Assembly: GCA_910577225.1 (NCBI GenBank) | Contig: CAJTMV010000054.1 | Coordinates: 1-20,054, forward strand | Source of the DNA: an uncultured Eubacterium sp. | GTDB taxonomy: Bacteria > Bacillota > Clostridia > Lachnospirales > Lachnospiraceae | Direction of reading: 5' to 3' | DNA length: 20,054 bases | In this document: in pieces, positions 1 to 7,057 of the stretch | Position numbering within the stretch: position 1 is the first letter of the stretch | How the letters are laid out: each line of letters begins with the position of its first letter | Made by a program: the position numbers and the translations under genes | The notes under the pieces: generated by a model | Databases searched by the model: none | What the model was told of the DNA's origin: nothing | Seen by the model: only the letters and a program-made list of their open reading frames with translations

Positions 1-312
1 GCTAACATATATTATTCTTTCTTGGTCATTATGTATCAAATTTGATAATTTGACATATTCATTATCTCTATCTACAAAATGCTCATCATTCAAATATCGC
101 TCAATTAAAGTGTCCTTTTGAAATTTGCTAAATAAAAATGACCAAAATGATATACATATTGCAAGCGGTATCCCTATCAAAGTAGCAAACACACCAGAAG
201 TTCCTGAATTGTTTTTATAAAGAAAATATGCTGAACCTCCAGAAAATAGAACACAAATTAAAGTAAGTATAACAGCAATACTTATTTGGAAAAATAATTT
301 ACTTTTCTTCAT
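1..312 (-). CDS. N-terminal part of a membrane-anchored protein, possibly a P-loop (STAND-type) NTPase; cut by the window edge
   Basis: An open frame runs from ATG at 312 to the window edge without a stop (104 codons seen). AAAGG lies six bases before the ATG. The protein begins MKKSKLFFQISIAVILTLIC and has two hydrophobic segments at about residues 7-32 and 40-63, then a charged stretch. That stretch reads FVDRDNEYVKLSNLIHNDQ followed by ERIIYVS. An 'R-x-x-E-x-x-x-L' element leading into a hydrophobic strand is the usual run-up to the Walker A loop of NB-ARC/NACHT-like STAND NTPases. The P-loop itself lies outside the window, so the family call is inference. A promoter-like sequence at 470-497 probably drives it. 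It is separate from the polysaccharide operon, with relic DNA between them. An ordinary two-helix membrane protein of unknown role remains possible. Confidence 0.6.
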   Translation of the reverse strand, partial: MKKSKLFFQISIAVILTLICVLFSGGSAYFLYKNNSGTSGVFATLIGIPLAICISFWSFLFSKFQKDTLIERYLNDEHFVDRDNEYVKLSNLIHNDQERIIYVS

Positions 313-469
313 GGAATGCCTTTCTTATGTAAAATAATTTTAAATATATCCAACAAATAGCTCTTGTTACTCCAATTCTAAAAATGACGGATAATCAGGT
401 ATTATCCTTCAAATTTTAGAAAATATCATATTTTCATCCTAATCACCCTAAGTTTTACATGTCTAGTAT

Positions 470-497
470 ATTATATCATAAGTCTGACTACAATCAA
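470..497 (-). promoter_or_regulatory. Candidate sigma-A-type promoter for the left-edge gene
   Basis: On the minus strand TTGATT (492-497) is followed after 16 bases by a perfect TATAAT (470-475). It faces leftward with an untranslated leader of about 150 bases before the ATG at 312. Both boxes are visible directly; promoter activity is inferred. Confidence 0.5.
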
Positions 498-571
498 CAC
501 TTTTTTACAATAATAAAAAACAAAAAAATTAAGATTTTAATTATTTATTGCAGATTCCAAATGCCCCCCCT

Positions 572-925
572 TCAAACAAATATCAAAGTTAAACCAGTTG
601 CCTGCTCCCCATCCAGTAGCATTCTTTTAACCAAAGAGAGGCGGTTTTGTACCACCTGACTATTCGCTAGTCCTGAGTGGGTTACCTGCTTCTTTTTTAT
701 ATCCATCAGATCATACAGGTACATCTTCCCTTTCCCCGTACAGTTTACTACCAGACAGCCGGAATAAATATTATAATTTTCCGTTTTCATGTCATTATCA
801 TAACCGGCATGGCAAATCTTATCGTATAGTTATACCAGCCGTTAGCGGCATTACCGGAACGTTTCTCTTTCCAGTTCTCCCAGAACCTTTTATCTGATAC
901 AATCCCTTCAAAAAATACAGAATTC
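572..925 (-). pseudogene. Relic of an unidentified gene, frameshifted
   Basis: Two minus-strand reading frames read like consecutive pieces of one protein. The first (about 925-800) reads KNSVFFEGIVSDKRFWENW and then KEKRSGNAANGWYNYTIRF. A one-base shift near 800-815 leads into HAGYDNDMKTENYNIYSG, then CLVVNCTGKGKMYLYDLMDI, which continues to a stop at 572. No start codon or ribosome binding site precedes the first piece and the tail looks scrambled. The GKGKMYLYD stretch vaguely recalls tails of large phage or mobile-element proteins of Firmicutes, but I cannot name the family. A seven-C run lies just beyond the stop (plus strand about 564-570). It may instead be chance open frame. Confidence 0.3.
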
Positions 926-984
926 TTTTACATTACTCAGACTTTTAAAAGAAATTAATGGTTCCCGTTCATCAAAGCATATGA

Positions 985-1475
985 AAAAACCTGAAACTTT
1001 AACCGGATTATCTGAAAAACCAGTCACCAACCGTGATGACATAATGCAATAATGGGCCAGAGAACAGGCGAAATTAGAAAGTGCAGAACAATACCAGTCC
1101 ATTTCCATTCGGACAGGGAATCAGATGCAGCGAGCAAAAGTTTTACATGGGCAGATATCTTTTTTACGATCTATTTACTACAAATTGGGACTGAAAAACG
1201 TATGTACAAAAATCAAAGCCAAACACACTATGAATCCGATTTAAATGCCATTTTGTCTGATTTGATTTTTACTCGCATTCAGGAACCGGATAGTAAACGT
1301 TCTTCTTTTCAGTCTTCACAATCATTATTAGAAGCTCCTTCTTATGAGCTTCATGATGTCTGACGTGCTTTGAATGTATTGGCAGAAGAATGCGATGTGA
1401 TACAATCCGAATCATATAAAAACAGTCCTTTTATAACCACAAGATATGATAAGGTTTTATAATTAATGACTGCAG
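985..1475 (+). pseudogene. Degenerate IS1634/IS4-family-like transposase fragment
   Basis: Read across frames, the plus strand encodes an ordered set of peptides typical of the N-terminal third of IS1634-type (IS4 superfamily) transposases. Around 1052-1090 it gives WAREQAKLESAEQ. Around 1146-1222 it gives GQISFLRSIYYKLGLKNVC. After a frameshift near 1222-1230 comes YESDLNAILSDLIFTRIQEP and then SYELHDV, with an in-frame TGA at about 1361 where an aromatic residue would be expected. RALNVLAEECDVIQSESYKN follows in the same frame. Traces of the next segment (DCS) end at about 1475. The catalytic DDE core and the inverted repeats are absent. At least one frameshift, one nonsense codon and a large 3' deletion make it dead. 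It abuts the end of the polysaccharide operon, whose last stop codon is at 1501. The family assignment rests on recalled motif order, not on a search. Confidence 0.6.
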
Positions 1476-1500
1476 TCCAGGCGGATGAAAACAAGCCATA

Positions 1501-3186
1501 TCACTCTGCATACTCCCACGGTTCATAATAGCAACTTCCATCCGGTTCCCGAATTTCATCTACAATAGAAAAAGAAATATCGGCATCTTCAAAATCAAAT
1601 AATTTTCCCGGAAAGTTTGATACAGTCGCACCTGTCAGATTAATAATGCTTCCGGATAACTGATGGAGCTCATCTGAGATCTGTGGTGATCTTTTCACTA
1701 CATCAGCCGGCTGCCAGACAAAATACAGATTATTTAGAAAAATAATCAAAATTACCAGTTTTTGAACTACAAGATGCCATCCGGTTTGATATTTTAATTT
1801 AGAAAAAATTACAACTGCAAAAATTGCTGTCAGATATAAATACGGAGCATACCTGGCCCACCAGCTGTCCGAAATAAATAGTGTAAGACTGGCAATTAAT
1901 AACATATTCATTCCAAAATAAATCCGGCTTCTCTTATCATCTTTCTCACATACAAAATAATAAAAAATCAGACCAAGAGATACAATAAGTATGCCGCTGA
2001 ATAAAAGTCCAAAACCACTGATACGCATATCTGTTCCTGGCAATACAAATTCTTCTCCCGAGATAAAAAAAGGTACTTTCAGTGCTGGCAATTCCTCTGA
2101 GGATGTGTATGCTATATTGCCAAACCTGCCAAATGTACCATAAAAAAGTTTATACATACCGCTTTTTCCCTCAAAACCCCGTGGCGAATTTCCCGTTATA
2201 ATATCGATATCGGATCCGGTTAATGGATAAGTAAACGACCCATGATCAAGAAAATTCTTTATATACGCAGGAAATCCAATCCATCCAACAGAAATCATTG
2301 CCAGAATAAAAAAACCTGCTCCTGTCCATATGGTTTCTCTCGAAAAAAGATTCAAACTGCATTTCCATTGATAAAATGAAAATAAAATATAATATGCTAC
2401 ACAATAAATTCCACCATATAACAGACCTGTAAATTTAATATTAGCCAATACAGACATCGAACAAACTATTACAAGCCAGGCAATCTTTCTTTGCTCCCTG
2501 TTCTCAGCATCCAGGAGCCGTGTCAGTCCCAGGATCAGTATAAACAAATACGAAAACAAAAATCCATCGACATAATAAGAAAAAATCTGAACAAAGCTGA
2601 CCGGATTAACTACAAGCAGAATACTCACCATCACTGCCGTCCATTTCTTTATACCCTTACGGATCATATAAGGCGCAGCCAGACAAAAAAGACTTTCCAT
2701 TGCCAACAGCTGATACACTTTACCGCATTCTATCTTTCCGGTTAGCGCATATATATTCGCTGCAAATATCCAGGATGCCTTTCCATAATGATCTATCCAT
2801 ATCGCGCAAGAATCAATTTTAGAATCATTAAAATATCCATTCACAAAAGACTGCGCCGATTCATATATCGGATTCCATCCATTTTTCAAACACCCGATTG
2901 CCATTTTATGATATGCATTACCATCCCAGTCAATACTATAGAGATGTCCGCAAATATATGTACCCGCCATAAAAATAAAGATACATATCACCGTAGTTAA
3001 AACTATATATTTCATATTATCTGACACCCAATAGCAGACAACCATACTCATAATCATTGCAATGAAACAATCACCGCCCCACACGGATCCGTTGGTCAAT
3101 AATCTTGTTGTTGTAATTATTTCCAAACAAAATATAAATACAATCGTCATCAATCCTATATTTTCTACATTTTTATATACACGCAT
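1501..3186 (-). CDS. Polytopic membrane protein, GT-C-like glycosyltransferase (putative)
   Basis: About 561 residues with roughly ten or more hydrophobic segments. A loop after the first three helices carries an acidic motif, DWDGNAYHKMAIG, and a second loop carries WIDHYGKASWIFAANIY. An acidic residue in the first external loop is typical of GT-C enzymes, which transfer sugars from polyprenyl-phosphate donors on the outer membrane face. The second half has long external loops (FLDHGSFTYPLTGSD; FPGKLFDFEDADISF). ATG at 3186 has AGG nine bases upstream; ATG at 3201 gives five more residues but no clear ribosome binding site. It is the last gene of the operon, 34 bases after the UbiA-like gene, and the two may form a lipid-donor plus transferase pair. 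No terminator is obvious after the stop. The exact sugar is unknown; a Wzy-like polymerase is a weaker alternative. Confidence 0.75.
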   Translation of the reverse strand: MRVYKNVENIGLMTIVFIFCLEIITTTRLLTNGSVWGGDCFIAMIMSMVVCYWVSDNMKYIVLTTVICIFIFMAGTYICGHLYSIDWDGNAYHKMAIGCLKNGWNPIYESAQSFVNGYFNDSKIDSCAIWIDHYGKASWIFAANIYALTGKIECGKVYQLLAMESLFCLAAPYMIRKGIKKWTAVMVSILLVVNPVSFVQIFSYYVDGFLFSYLFILILGLTRLLDAENREQRKIAWLVIVCSMSVLANIKFTGLLYGGIYCVAYYILFSFYQWKCSLNLFSRETIWTGAGFFILAMISVGWIGFPAYIKNFLDHGSFTYPLTGSDIDIITGNSPRGFEGKSGMYKLFYGTFGRFGNIAYTSSEELPALKVPFFISGEEFVLPGTDMRISGFGLLFSGILIVSLGLIFYYFVCEKDDKRSRIYFGMNMLLIASLTLFISDSWWARYAPYLYLTAIFAVVIFSKLKYQTGWHLVVQKLVILIIFLNNLYFVWQPADVVKRSPQISDELHQLSGSIINLTGATVSNFPGKLFDFEDADISFSIVDEIREPDGSCYYEPWEYAE

Positions 3187-3220
3187 CTTTGACAACCTCA
3201 TCCCATCTTTATCAATATCA

Positions 3221-4069
3221 CTACAATAAATATAAAATACAAAAAATCCAGAGAATATAGCCAGTGATCAGCAGTATTAATAGTTTATCCTGTACAAGTA
3301 CTTCTACCGGATCACCGTCTGAATTTCCTTCCACGACCAGACTGTATTTCATTAAAATAACCATAACATACGGTGTCGTCCACCGCATTCCTGTCATTTC
3401 AAACTCAATGGTCCAGAAAGAGTAAAACGTAATTAATAATGCAACACAAACATACATATTTTTATCTAAAAAATCATAACTATAGTATTTCAGTACATGT
3501 CTGGTATCCAGACTGTATCTCATTTCGTTTCGTCTTTTTCCAAGTCCCATATAGCATGCGCCCACCATAATCACAAAATACAGCCAGACTGATATGTCAG
3601 TATTGGTAATCATTGCTCCATAATAAATACGTATTACAAATCCAGAAGTCAGAATAACGATATCTGCCAATGGTTTATTTTTCATTCCAAAACTGTAAGA
3701 CAGATTTAGAATAAAATAACCGATAATGTATATACTTCCCCTTAAAAAGTTTCCTGTTAACAGATTCATAAAAACAGACAAAAATATACAGATAAACAGT
3801 ATCCTCACAGTTGTTCCTGTTTTTATTTTTCCACTCGCAATCGGACGTTCTTTTTTTACCGGGTGTATACGATCTTTTTCAATATCCTTTAAATCATTTA
3901 AAATATATACGGCCGAAGAGATAAAGCAAAACGCCAGACTTCCCATACATGCCTGATAGAATTTCTCCTGATAAAATAAACTTTGCGCGAAAAAAAGAGG
4001 CACGAAAATCAATAAATTTTTTATATAATGTTTTGTTCGCAAAAGTTTTATGTATTTTTTCATAAACAT
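3221..4069 (-). CDS. UbiA-family prenyltransferase, decaprenyl-phosphate phosphoribosyltransferase homologue
   Basis: A 282-residue polytopic protein with the UbiA aspartate-rich motif NDLKDIEKDRIHP, followed by a KKERPIASG segment (about residues 58-80). The later region ILTSGFVIRIYYGAM leading to GLGKRRNEM is characteristic of the DPPR-synthase branch (5-phospho-ribosyl transfer from PRPP to polyprenyl phosphate) rather than quinone or heme UbiA enzymes. Known members work at the inner face of the cytoplasmic membrane and supply lipid-linked pentose. AGGAAGAGG lies directly before ATG 4069; ATG 4063, two codons later, has equally good spacing. It starts 23 bases after the pyruvyltransferase-like gene ends and is followed by the GT-C-like protein, a likely user of its product. 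No phosphatase or 2-epimerase of the arabinan pathway is seen in the window, so the final sugar cannot be stated. Confidence 0.8.
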   Translation of the reverse strand: MFMKKYIKLLRTKHYIKNLLIFVPLFFAQSLFYQEKFYQACMGSLAFCFISSAVYILNDLKDIEKDRIHPVKKERPIASGKIKTGTTVRILFICIFLSVFMNLLTGNFLRGSIYIIGYFILNLSYSFGMKNKPLADIVILTSGFVIRIYYGAMITNTDISVWLYFVIMVGACYMGLGKRRNEMRYSLDTRHVLKYYSYDFLDKNMYVCVALLITFYSFWTIEFEMTGMRWTTPYVMVILMKYSLVVEGNSDGDPVEVLVQDKLLILLITGYILWIFCILYLL

Positions 4070-4092
4070 CCTCTTCCTGATGAATTTTTTTC

Positions 4093-5682
4093 TTATTTCT
4101 TATTATCTTTTCTCTTTTTGAACAAGATTACTTTGTGAATATTTCTCCCAAAACTCTCCTTTAGCAACTTTAATCTGCGTGTACCTGGCGCCTGCTGGTA
4201 TGTTTTTGAAAAAAAAATCAGCCATATGATGGATGTCTGCTCTTTATCCTCTATAAAATCGTGTATCTTTCTAAGTTCCTCTTCCTTTTTCTGCAATTTG
4301 CTTTCCAACCGTTTATTAACCTCTTCTTTCTCTTTGATTATTTCATTTAAACGATCTTCCTCTTTTTCTTTGCATTCCATCATACCGTTCAGCCGGGCTT
4401 CTTCTTTCTCCTTTACTTCAAGCAACCCGTTCAATCGCTGCTCTTCTTTTTCTTTTACTCTGATCACTCCGTTCAATCGCTGCTCTTCTTTTTCCTTTGC
4501 TCCAATCACTCCGTTCAATCGCTGCTCTTCTTTTTCCTTTGTTGCTATCACATCATTCAGCCGCTGTTCTTCTTTTTTTAACATCACAACATAATCTTTC
4601 CATGTTTGTGTATTATTTTCATACCGCTCAGACAACTGCCGGATCTCCTCAAACTGATGAATCTCCATCCCGCCTTTCTGTCTAAGCAGTTCATCCACCT
4701 GCTTTGCTGCGAATTCCGCCGCATCTGCCATCATTCTCATACGCCATCTGTCAATCGTTCGCTGATCTTTTTGATTCCACATCCAAAACGCTTCTGGCGG
4801 CGTTCCATTTGCTGTCTGATTGATAAACTGACATATCGTCTCTATCAGCCGGTTTTTTTCTTTTACATATCGTGTCTGATTCACTGGCGGATCTGTAATC
4901 TGAAAATCTGTCTCCTGATTCAGGTATTCGTTCGTAGAACATGTATACAATAATTCCGTAAAATGAGAATATCTCGCAACATCATCGCTTTCTTTATCAA
5001 GGATCAGCAATACCGGCGTACCAAGAGCCAGACATGGCAGCGCACAGTGCAATCTTTTAGTTACAACACAGGACGCATTCTGATAAATATCCAGTAACTC
5101 TTCCACCCTGTTCATACGCATTTCCCAGTTATCTGATTGCTGCTTATACTCTACCCGGTGCGACATACAGCGAATCTTACTATCTGTTCCATCTGTCTGT
5201 TCACACGCCTTTTCATATATCTGCTTCGATACATCTACAAGACAGATGTATTTCTCTGTGGTCTGCTTTCTTTGCCGTGACTGTAATGTTAACGTCATAC
5301 AGCCGGAAAGGTATGCCTCTATCCCTCTTTGACACATGATATCCAGCGTACTTTTATCACGACATCCGATTGGTTCATATGCTTTTAAATAATCGTTTCC
5401 CACACCACACAAAAAACCATATCCAATCCCCATATAATCATTTTTTGAAAAATGCATAGAAACGCATAACGGCCAGATACAGCTGGCAGGCGGCCAGTTA
5501 TATTTATGATGTAAAAACCAGCCGTTTAAAATAACGGCAACCGGTTCACTACAGACAAAATCACTAAGATGTTCGCGATCGATCAGATAATCTGTGCGTG
5601 GTAAAAACCGCATTGCTGCATAACTTTGAATATCGTCACCAATATTATCTGTATCTTTATAAAAAACAACACCATATTTCAT
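4093..5682 (-). CDS. Polysaccharide pyruvyl transferase-family protein with C-terminal repetitive coiled coil
   Basis: About 529 residues. Residues 1-290 match the polysaccharide pyruvyl transferase fold: an N-terminal strand (MKYGVVFYKDTDNIGDDIQS) with the NxGDD motif, and the later VVTKRLHCALPCLALGTPVL, equivalent to the conserved R-x-H region. Family members transfer pyruvate from PEP to sugars, but many are uncharacterised. Residues about 369-479 are a coiled coil of eight 14-residue units (consensus KEKEEQRLNGVIxx), followed by IIWLIFFSKTYQQAP and a basic tail that could touch the membrane. ATG 5682 is chosen because GAGG sits eight bases upstream; a GTG at 5706 would add eight residues without a good site. 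It begins 31 bases after the Wzt-like ATPase, which carries a related coiled coil, so a shared complex is plausible. Whether the enzyme domain is active cannot be told from sequence alone. Confidence 0.8.
   Translation of the reverse strand: MKYGVVFYKDTDNIGDDIQSYAAMRFLPRTDYLIDREHLSDFVCSEPVAVILNGWFLHHKYNWPPASCIWPLCVSMHFSKNDYMGIGYGFLCGVGNDYLKAYEPIGCRDKSTLDIMCQRGIEAYLSGCMTLTLQSRQRKQTTEKYICLVDVSKQIYEKACEQTDGTDSKIRCMSHRVEYKQQSDNWEMRMNRVEELLDIYQNASCVVTKRLHCALPCLALGTPVLLILDKESDDVARYSHFTELLYTCSTNEYLNQETDFQITDPPVNQTRYVKEKNRLIETICQFINQTANGTPPEAFWMWNQKDQRTIDRWRMRMMADAAEFAAKQVDELLRQKGGMEIHQFEEIRQLSERYENNTQTWKDYVVMLKKEEQRLNDVIATKEKEEQRLNGVIGAKEKEEQRLNGVIRVKEKEEQRLNGLLEVKEKEEARLNGMMECKEKEEDRLNEIIKEKEEVNKRLESKLQKKEEELRKIHDFIEDKEQTSIIWLIFFSKTYQQAPGTRRLKLLKESFGRNIHKVILFKKRKDNKK
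4303..4578 (-). repeat. 42-bp in-frame tandem repeat encoding the coiled coil
   Basis: On the plus strand the phrase GTTCAATCGCTGCTCTTCTT or a close variant recurs with exact 42-base spacing. The anchor position is at 4345, 4387, 4429, 4471, 4513 and 4555. Copies at 4429, 4471 and 4513 are nearly identical and the outer ones are more diverged. Each unit encodes 14 residues, two heptads, so gain or loss of a unit would keep both the frame and the coiled-coil register. Confidence 0.9.
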
Positions 5683-5713
5683 AGTTTTCCTCATTTCACA
5701 ATTCACTGTCTGT

Positions 5714-7057
5714 TTAACAGCAATCGGCTCCCGCGGTGAATATCAGTCCATTGATCCGCTCTTCTTTTTCTGCAATAACGTGGTTTAGTCGTGCGATTTC
5801 TTCGTCTTTTTGCAATACCGCAAGATCGATACGACCTATTTCTTCATCCTTTTGAAAAATAATCCGTTCCAGCCGTTGTCTCTCTTCTTCTGATAATTGC
5901 TGCTCTCTTTGTATCCGAATATCCCTTTGTCGTATAACAGAATTCAACCGTCCAGCTTCTGCTTCTTTCTCATCGATCACAAGTTGCAAACGCTCTGCTT
6001 CGTTTTTGTAAAACTGCAGTATCTGATCCTGCTGCAGTATTTCTTTTTTTATATATTTATCGCACACGACCTGTTGTTCCTGTCTCTTTTCGTTAGCGAT
6101 CTCTTCCATTTTTCTTTGAAAATGTATTTCCATTTCTTCCTGTCTGAGTAATTGTTGTACATCTGGCACACCATTTTTCTGCCCTGTACTTTCTTTTTGT
6201 CTCGCATGGTCCTGTTTCCGTTTCCGATTTTGGATCTCCTGCCTTCTTTCAGCAAATTCCTCCTGTTCCTGTTCCATTTTGTGACGGCGCTGTTCATCTT
6301 CCTTTCTTTTTTGTCTTAATCTGCCCTCTTCCATGGTCGCCAGATAATACTTATGGACTTCTTTCGGTACCCCTTCCAGTCTGTTTTTCCCGTTCTCTAT
6401 CCATATACTACGATCACAGATCTTCTCAATCTGATTGACCGCATGAGATACTATGACAATCGTTGTTCCGCTTTTTCTGATATCAAGCAGTTTTTCAAAA
6501 CATTTCTTCTGATAGCTGACGTCTCCTACACCTAAGATCTCATCGATCAAAAGAATATCTGCATCTACGTTAATTGCCACTGAAAATGCAAGTTTCATAT
6601 ACATGCCAGACGAATACGTCCGAATCGGATGATGAATAAACTCTTCCAATTCGGAAAAACGCACAATCTCGTCCAGTCTGTTTTCAATTTCTCTTCTGTT
6701 TAGTCCAAATACAGACGCATTCAGATAAATATTTTCCATCCCACTTAAGTCCGGATGAAATCCTGCTCCCAGTTCCAACAGACTGGACACCCTGCCGTTC
6801 ACCTGAATGCTGCCCTTATCCGGATAAATAATCTTTGTCAGGAGTTTTAAGCAGGTGCTTTTTCCACAGCCGTTTCTGCCAACCAGACCTACCGCTTCTC
6901 CTTTTTGCACATAAAAGTCCATCCCTTTTAGTACCCAGTAATCATGTTGTCTGCTGTTATGACTGAGTACTTTTTCTTTCAGACTTCTGTTTTTGTCAAA
7001 ATAATTTTTAAATTTTTTATAGACGTCTTTTACTTCTATTGCGTTATCTGTATTCAT
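5714..7057 (-). CDS. wzt: Wzt/TagH-like ABC transporter ATP-binding protein with C-terminal coiled coil
   Basis: 447 residues. Residues 1-240 form a complete polysaccharide-export ABC ATPase: Walker A GRNGCGKST (60-68), LLELGAGFHPDLSGMENIY, signature YSSGM (148-152), Walker B ILLIDE (168-173) and the switch histidine at about 205 (IVSHAVNQI). It would power the Wzm-like permease encoded upstream. In Wzt proteins with an extension the C-terminal part is usually a beta-sandwich glycan-binding domain. Here residues 245-447 are highly charged and helical, ending in 14-residue units such as EAERLQLVIDEKEA, EIGRIDLAVLQKDE and EIARLNHVIAEKEE (about 352-435). The start codon overlaps the end of the upstream glycosyltransferase gene by 14 bases, with GAGG two bases before the ATG, which suggests translational coupling. 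The symbol reflects function by family. Confidence 0.9.
   Translation of the reverse strand: MNTDNAIEVKDVYKKFKNYFDKNRSLKEKVLSHNSRQHDYWVLKGMDFYVQKGEAVGLVGRNGCGKSTCLKLLTKIIYPDKGSIQVNGRVSSLLELGAGFHPDLSGMENIYLNASVFGLNRREIENRLDEIVRFSELEEFIHHPIRTYSSGMYMKLAFSVAINVDADILLIDEILGVGDVSYQKKCFEKLLDIRKSGTTIVIVSHAVNQIEKICDRSIWIENGKNRLEGVPKEVHKYYLATMEEGRLRQKRKEDEQRRHKMEQEQEEFAERRQEIQNRKRKQDHARQKESTGQKNGVPDVQQLLRQEEMEIHFQRKMEEIANEKRQEQQVVCDKYIKKEILQQDQILQFYKNEAERLQLVIDEKEAEAGRLNSVIRQRDIRIQREQQLSEEERQRLERIIFQKDEEIGRIDLAVLQKDEEIARLNHVIAEKEERINGLIFTAGADCC

Noticed and set aside
459..659. 66-residue plus-strand frame
   Set aside because: No ribosome binding site, AT-rich low-complexity start, and it overlaps a better protein-like relic on the other strand.
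1440..1500. Terminator for the polysaccharide operon
   Set aside because: No GC-rich hairpin with a T-tract could be found just past the last stop codon.
4303..4578. Regular 42-bp repeats considered as a CRISPR array
   Set aside because: The repeats are contiguous without unique spacers and are in frame within a coding region.
4226..4594. Plus-strand open frame rich in Ser/Phe repeats opposite the coiled coil
   Set aside because: It is the antisense shadow of the 42-bp repeats and has no ribosome binding site; the minus-strand protein has clear domain structure.
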